Assembly: GCA_005881055.1 (NCBI GenBank)
Contig: VBHW01000047.1
Location: forward strand, 1-10,651
Reading direction: 5' to 3'
Source: Chloroflexota bacterium
Lineage (GTDB): Bacteria; Chloroflexota; Limnocylindria; Limnocylindrales; CSP1-4
DNA length: 10,651 nt
Shown: piece after piece, positions 6,745-10,651 of the stretch
How the letters are laid out: every line of letters starts with the position of its first letter
Numbering within the stretch: the stretch's first letter is position 1
The notes under the pieces: model-generated
Told to the model about the DNA's origin: nothing
Seen by the model: only the letters and a program-made list of their open reading frames with translations
Databases searched by the model: none
Translations under genes and position numbers: made by a program

Positions 6745-7601
6745 TACGGCTCGTCGAGCTCGTCGGGCTCCTCTTCGAACGCCTCGTCGGTCGTGACGTC
6801 CGCGGGCAGGACGCGGTCGAGGTCCTCGATCTCCTCGTCCTCGATGTCGTCCTCGAGGTCCTCCTCGAGGTCGAGCTCCTCGCGGACGAGCGTGCCCTTC
6901 GTGTACGGGCGGAGGTCGGTCGACTTGGCGGCCGTCGGGAAGCTCACCTTCCCGTAGTTGCGCGGGTCCTGGAACGTCTCGCGGATGATGATGCGGACGT
7001 CCTTGTCGCCGAGCGACGTCACCCCGGCCGTGTACTTGTTCCCCTCCGCGAGGAGCTTGAGGAGGCGCGCCGCGACGCGCGGCTCGACGACCCCGATGCG
7101 AGCACCGTTGCTCATGGCGATGAGCCGGCCGCCCTCGGGGATGAGCTCGACGGCGTCGCCGGGGTTCACCTGCGCGAGCCGACGCGGATCGGCGAGGTCC
7201 GTGAGGAAGGCGAATCCGGTCTTGCCGGTCTCCTCGACGAAGATGCTGACGGGCGCCTTGCTGCCGGGCTTGGCCGGAACGGTGGTGCCGCCGGCCTCGA
7301 CGAGGAGCGTCCGGAGGCGATCGATGTTCCGCTCTGCGATCCGGTTCGTCGGATCGAGCGCGAGCGCGGTCTGGTAGTGCTCTCGCGCGGCGGCCAATTC
7401 GCCGAGCTCCCAGAGGGCCTTCGCGAGGCGGTTCTCCCCCTCCGCATCCGCGCCCATCTCGAGGATCTTGCGGTTCGTGTCCGCGGCCTCGAGCCACTCG
7501 GCGATCGTCGCCTGGGCGATGGCCTGCTCCGCAAGCTGTCGCTTGAGGCGCGTCTGGTTCGTCGCGGTTGCCTTGCTTGTCTCGATCTCGGGGAACGTCA
7601 C
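6744..7601 (-). CDS. TPR protein with small-barrel-like domain and acidic C-terminal tail
   Basis: With the GTG start at 7601 the product has 285 residues and appears cytosolic, with no signal peptide or membrane segment. Residues 12-50 are helical. Residues 54-100 form tetratricopeptide-type helices (RLAKALWELGELAAAREHYQ, then ALDP), suggesting protein-protein contact. Residues 117-210 look like a small beta-barrel: a turn at NPGDAVEL (146-153), then SNGARIGVVEP and helix AARLLKLLAEGN. This recalls the HIRAN fold, but only weakly. The tail (241-285) has 26 Asp or Glu in 45 residues. An upstream in-frame ATG at 7736 cannot be the start if the promoter at 7755-7727 is real, because that ATG lies in its spacer. 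The first usable start downstream is GTG 7601, with AAAGGA (7618-7613) 11 bases before it. It may be cotranscribed with the methyltransferase-like gene that follows. The specific function is unknown. Confidence 0.8.
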   Translation of the reverse strand: MTFPEIETSKATATNQTRLKRQLAEQAIAQATIAEWLEAADTNRKILEMGADAEGENRLAKALWELGELAAAREHYQTALALDPTNRIAERNIDRLRTLLVEAGGTTVPAKPGSKAPVSIFVEETGKTGFAFLTDLADPRRLAQVNPGDAVELIPEGGRLIAMSNGARIGVVEPRVAARLLKLLAEGNKYTAGVTSLGDKDVRIIIRETFQDPRNYGKVSFPTAAKSTDLRPYTKGTLVREELDLEEDLEDDIEDEEIEDLDRVLPADVTTDEAFEEEPDELDEP

Positions 7602-7726
7602 GTCGAGCGTCGTCCTTTCGGGCGTCTCGGGCCGACTGCGAGCGGCGGAGAGGTGGCGAACTGGGTCGTGCGACGCCTCGAAGGCGCGCGTGGGCTCAGT
7701 CGGAAGTCGGTCCGGCGCGAGCGGTG

Positions 7727-7755
7727 TTTGTAGCATCGGAGACCCGAATCGTCAA
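7727..7755 (-). promoter_or_regulatory. Sigma70-type promoter of the TPR gene unit
   Basis: On the minus strand, TTGACG (7755-7750), a 17-base spacer and TACAAA (7732-7727) give five of six and four of six consensus matches at ideal spacing. Transcription would start near 7720, leaving about 120 nt of leader before GTG 7601. It follows directly on the inverted repeat that ends the preceding unit, which is where a new promoter is expected. Confidence 0.55.
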
Positions 7756-7759
7756 ACGC

Positions 7760-7796
7760 GGCGCCGGCGCGGTACTGGGCTCGTTCGGCCGGCGCC
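7760..7796 (-). terminator. Inverted-repeat terminator after the membrane protein gene
   Basis: GGCGCCGGC and GCCGGCGCC form a perfect 9-bp stem around a 19-base loop, starting nine bases after the membrane protein's stop codon. Only a short GTTT follows on the transcribed strand, so it is not a textbook U-tract terminator. Its place between a stop codon and a new promoter supports a terminator role. Confidence 0.5.
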
Positions 7797-7805
7797 TCCG
7801 CTGAT

Positions 7806-8627
7806 CTACGAGCCGCGCAGGCCGAGGTTCCAGGCGACGACGGCCACCGCGAGGATCGCGAGGAGGACCGACTGCCAGAGGAACCGCGGATCGCGGCGGA
7901 GCGACGGGGCGGAGCCCCGCACGGTGTCCCAGAGGTAGAACACGAGCGTGAGCAGCGCCGGGAACGCGAGCCGGGGAATCGCGACGACGCGGAGCAGCCC
8001 GGCGGCCACGGCGATCGCGGCGGCGTACGTGCCGGCCGCCCAGAGCGCGTCGCGGGCGCCCGACAGGCGGATCGCGGCGAAGCGGTAGCCGAGCAGCCCC
8101 GCGACGAGCGCGTCGGCCAGCGCGATCGTCACGATGCCGCTCTCCGTGATCGGTGGGCCCTGCTCCGTCCCGCCGAGCCCGGGCTCGGCCAGTCCCCCGG
8201 CCACGAGTGCGGCGACGCCGGTGAACGCCAGGAACGCGGCCAGGAGCGCCATCCCGAGGAGCCCCGTCCGGTCGCCGGCCGTCATCCCGCTCGGCCGGTC
8301 GAACGCCCGTGATTCGAGGCGCAACGTGACGTCCACGAGCAGGCCGACGGCCAGGAGCACGGGCGCGAGCGCGAGGCCGAGGGGCACGAGGCGAAGTGCC
8401 CCGAGCGACCCGGCCGCCATCACCGCGGGGACGATCGACGCCTCGACCGGAACGGGGACGTAGCCGTGGGCTCCCTCGGCGATGACCTGCCGGGCGCCGA
8501 GCCAGACGGCCACGAGGACGAGGGCCGCGACGAGCCACAGGAGCGGACCGTCGAGCAGGCGTGACAGCCCGAGGATCGTCACGGCGAGGACGACGAGCTC
8601 CCGCTGGTGGCGGCGCCGCGGATCCAC
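7806..8627 (-). CDS. Multi-pass integral membrane protein of unknown function
   Basis: The product has 273 residues. After a basic N-terminus (MDPRRRHQR, probably cytoplasmic) the protein is almost all hydrophobic, with about eight or nine likely membrane segments near 11-25, 28-44, 64-80, 82-100, 121-145, 163-180, 193-213, 215-233 and 249-267. A soluble loop at 101-120 carries several charges, and a Gly/Pro-rich loop lies at 145-162. I recognise no transporter or enzyme motif. The start is a GTG 29 nt after the polX stop codon and lacks a good ribosome binding site, so translation may be coupled to polX or begin further in, for example at another GTG at codon 16. The spacing suggests an operon with polX, but a shared job is not evident. 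Confidence 0.75.
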   Translation of the reverse strand: MDPRRRHQRELVVLAVTILGLSRLLDGPLLWLVAALVLVAVWLGARQVIAEGAHGYVPVPVEASIVPAVMAAGSLGALRLVPLGLALAPVLLAVGLLVDVTLRLESRAFDRPSGMTAGDRTGLLGMALLAAFLAFTGVAALVAGGLAEPGLGGTEQGPPITESGIVTIALADALVAGLLGYRFAAIRLSGARDALWAAGTYAAAIAVAAGLLRVVAIPRLAFPALLTLVFYLWDTVRGSAPSLRRDPRFLWQSVLLAILAVAVVAWNLGLRGS

Positions 8628-8656
8628 TCGGGGGATCGTGGGGCTGCCCTACGGCG

Positions 8657-10594
8657 TCAGGCCCGGACCCGGTCGGGCTTGCCGGCCGTCCAGGCGAGCA
8701 GGTCCGCGCGAGAGCGGGTGTTCATGACCGCCTTCGGCTCGACCCATGCCCGGCGAGCCTGCGACACCCCCCAGCGGAGGAACTCGTATTCCTCGATCCG
8801 GTGGGCATCGGAGTCGATCGTGAGGACGCAGCCGGCCTCGACCGCGGCCCGCGCCCGCGTGTCGGAGAGGTCGAGACGATGGTCGGAGCCGTTCATCTCG
8901 AGCGCGGTCCCAGTGCGGGCGGCCTCCCCGAAGACGACCTCCCAATCGAGGTCGAGGTCCTCGCGCGTCTGGATCATCCGGCCGGCAGGATGGGCGATGA
9001 CGTCGACGTGCGGGCTCCGGATCGCCGTGAGGACGCGCGCCGTCAGCTCGGCGCGGGGCTGGCGGCGACCCACGTGCAGGGAGGCGACGACGACGTCGTA
9101 CGTCGCGAGGAGCTCGTCCGGGAAGTCGAGGCGGCCGTCGGCGCGGATCTCGAGCTCGCAGCCGTGCAGGAGGCGGAAGCCCTCGGCCGGCGTCGCCGCG
9201 GGCGCCGTCCCGTCGGCCTCCTCCCGCTCGTACCGCGCGTTGAGCTCGGCGACGATCCGCCGCTGTTCGGCGACGCGCTCAGGGGTGAGGCCCCGCGCGA
9301 TCGCGAGGGACTGGCTGTGGTCCGTGAGCACCTGGTAGGCATGGCCGCGGCGGCGCGCCTCCTCGGCCATCTGCTCGATGGAGTGGACGCCGTCCGACCA
9401 GTCGGAGTGACTGTGGCAGTCGCCGCGGAGGTCGTCCAGCTCGATGAGGTGCGGGAGGCGGCCGGCCATCGCCGCCTCGATCTCACCACGATCCTCGCGC
9501 AACTCCGGCTCGATGAACGGCAGTCCGAGGAACGCGTAGGCCTCCGCCTCGTCGCGGAAGGTCCGGAGCTCGGCGTCCGCTCCGGCGAGGGGCTCGCCAT
9601 CCTCGCCGATCCTCAGGAACCCGTACTCGGAGAGGCTCCAGCCGAGGTCGCGCGCGAGCGCGCGCAGGCGGACGTTGTGCTCCTTGCTTCCCGTGAAGTG
9701 GATGCGCGAGGCGCCGGCCTGGCCGGGCGACATGATCATGAGGTCGACCTGTGGGCCGCGCAGGAGGCGAACCGCCGCCTTGTGCGGTCCGCGGTTGAGG
9801 ACGAGGTCCACGGACCCGAGCGCGGTGAACCGCCGGACGAGCCCGGGCGCGTCGCTCGTCTCCGCGAGGAGATCGAGGTCGCCGATCGTCTCGCGCCGGC
9901 GCCGGAACGACCCCGCCGGCTCGATCGATCGAACCCCGGGCACGTCCCGCAGCTCGGCGCTGAGCTGGTCGATCACCCGCTGCGCCTTCCCGAGGAGCAT
10001 CCGGTCCTGGCGTGCGGCCAGCCCGGCGAGCCCCTCCAGGACGGACTGCTCGGTCTTCTCGGTGAGCCCCCGGACGGTCCGCAGCCTTCCCGACTCGGCG
10101 GCCGCACGAAGGTCCTCGAGCGTCTCCACGCCGAGCGTGTCGTGGACGAGCCTCACGGTCTTGGGTCCGAGACCGGGCACCTGGAGCATCTCGACGAGGC
10201 TCGGCGGCACCTCCTCGCGGAGGCGGTCGTAGAAGCGCATCCGGCCGGTCTCGACGAGCTCGGCGATCTTGTCGCCGATCGCGGCGCCGACGCCCGGGAT
10301 GCGTGGCGGACTCCCACGGCGGTAGGCGTCCGGGATGTCGATCGGGCTGTGGGCCAGGGCGTCCGCCGCGCGATGATAGGCGACCGTCTTGAACACGAGC
10401 TCGCCCTTGACCTCGAGCATGTCGCCGATATCGTGGAAGATCCGGGCGAGCGAGCCGTTGGTCAGCGTCTCGGCCGTCGCCGGATCGGTCGAGGCGTCGT
10501 CGTCGGGTTCGGCGAGCTCATTGGCCAGCTCCCGCTCCGATAGCGGATCCGTGTCGGCAGGTCGGACGGGCGGGACGGGCTTCGCGCGGGGCAT
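8657..10594 (-). CDS. polX: DNA polymerase/3'-5' exonuclease PolX
   Basis: This 645-residue bacterial family X DNA polymerase fills short gaps in DNA repair, and its C-terminal PHP domain typically gives Mn-dependent 3'-5' exonuclease and AP-endonuclease activities. Seen in order: an 8-kDa-like domain (SLARIFHDIGDMLEVKGE, 48-65), helix-hairpin-helix motifs IPGVGAAIGDKI (99-110) and VPGLGPKTV (139-147), and the nucleotidyltransferase motif GSFRRRRETIGDLDLL (228-243) with catalytic D239 and D241. The third carboxylate is D284 in QVDLMI. The PHP domain shows DCHSHSDWSDG (392-402), TDHS (424-427), HGCELEI (478-484), SLHVG (505-509), IAHPAGR (533-539) and DSDAH (594-598). All expected catalytic residues are present. 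Length is slightly above the usual 570-580 because of a charged, probably disordered N-terminal extension of about 45 residues. The ATG at 10594 has only a weak GGGG before it. It probably heads an operon with the membrane protein gene. Confidence 0.95.
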   Translation of the reverse strand: MPRAKPVPPVRPADTDPLSERELANELAEPDDDASTDPATAETLTNGSLARIFHDIGDMLEVKGELVFKTVAYHRAADALAHSPIDIPDAYRRGSPPRIPGVGAAIGDKIAELVETGRMRFYDRLREEVPPSLVEMLQVPGLGPKTVRLVHDTLGVETLEDLRAAAESGRLRTVRGLTEKTEQSVLEGLAGLAARQDRMLLGKAQRVIDQLSAELRDVPGVRSIEPAGSFRRRRETIGDLDLLAETSDAPGLVRRFTALGSVDLVLNRGPHKAAVRLLRGPQVDLMIMSPGQAGASRIHFTGSKEHNVRLRALARDLGWSLSEYGFLRIGEDGEPLAGADAELRTFRDEAEAYAFLGLPFIEPELREDRGEIEAAMAGRLPHLIELDDLRGDCHSHSDWSDGVHSIEQMAEEARRRGHAYQVLTDHSQSLAIARGLTPERVAEQRRIVAELNARYEREEADGTAPAATPAEGFRLLHGCELEIRADGRLDFPDELLATYDVVVASLHVGRRQPRAELTARVLTAIRSPHVDVIAHPAGRMIQTREDLDLDWEVVFGEAARTGTALEMNGSDHRLDLSDTRARAAVEAGCVLTIDSDAHRIEEYEFLRWGVSQARRAWVEPKAVMNTRSRADLLAWTAGKPDRVRA

Positions 10595-10607
10595 GGCCCC
10601 GATGGTA

Positions 10608-10626
10608 GCCGCCCGACGCGGGCGGC
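10608..10626. repeat. Perfect 8-bp hairpin upstream of polX
   Basis: GCCGCCCG and CGGGCGGC pair around the loop ACG, ending 14 bases before the polX start codon on the minus strand. It may end transcription of a gene beyond the window or sit in the polX leader. A GGCCGCGGCC palindrome overlaps its outer side (10624-10633). No T-tract is present. Confidence 0.35.
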
Positions 10627-10651
10627 CGCGGCCACGTCCTATCCGGCCCAG

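Noticed and set aside
6778..6890. Short tandem DNA repeat
   Set aside because: The periodic CTC/GTC-rich pattern is explained by Glu/Asp codons of the acidic tail rather than by an independent repeat array.
5991..7733. 580-codon open frame on the plus strand
   Set aside because: It spans two minus-strand genes and their intergenic gap, including the promoter; it is a compositional shadow.
8561..10543. 660-codon open frame on the plus strand
   Set aside because: It is antisense to polX, whose motifs are complete. The plus-strand product is a low-complexity mirror without recognisable motifs.

Overview
The window is about 70% GC by eye, and every gene I can support lies on the minus strand, so the genes read from high to low coordinates. 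The organism is most likely a bacterium of the Chloroflexota or a similar high-GC Terrabacteria lineage, probably a metagenome-derived genome. The grounds are the very high third-position GC, a bacterial PolX with intact polymerase and PHP domains, a DUF885 peptidase, a TPR protein with an acidic tail, and sigma70-type promoters. This is inference; no taxonomic marker gene is present.

Layout in the order of transcription: (1) 10594-8657, polX, a family X DNA polymerase fused to a PHP phosphoesterase, followed 29 nt later by (2) 8627-7806, a multi-pass membrane protein of unknown function. A 9-bp perfect inverted repeat at 7760-7796 closes this unit. (3) A sigma70-like promoter, TTGACG-N17-TACAAA at 7755-7727, starts the next unit. 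It contains 7601-6744, a TPR protein with a small-barrel-like domain and a strongly acidic tail, and then, after 57 nt, (4) 6686-3804, a 960-residue protein. The latter combines a degenerate DNA-methyltransferase core, a zinc ribbon and a C-terminal domain resembling PD-(D/E)XK nucleases. (5) 3627-1972 is a DUF885 metallopeptidase-like gene with a TTG start and two mutually compensating single-base frameshifts. The shifted stretch holds its catalytic HEAVPGHH motif. (6) About 755 bp without a convincing gene (1217-1971) carry several inverted repeats, short direct repeats and a candidate promoter. (7) 1216-1 is a class III aminotransferase related to glutamate-1-semialdehyde aminomutase, cut by the window edge.

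Most genes look like scattered metabolic or repair functions rather than one pathway. The most interesting item is the 960-residue protein. It looks like a methyltransferase that has lost its catalytic motifs I and IV and carries a nuclease-like domain, and it may be cotranscribed with the TPR/acidic-tail protein. I see no CRISPR array, rRNA, tRNA, transposase or integrase. The long plus-strand open frames in this window are antisense shadows of the minus-strand genes.
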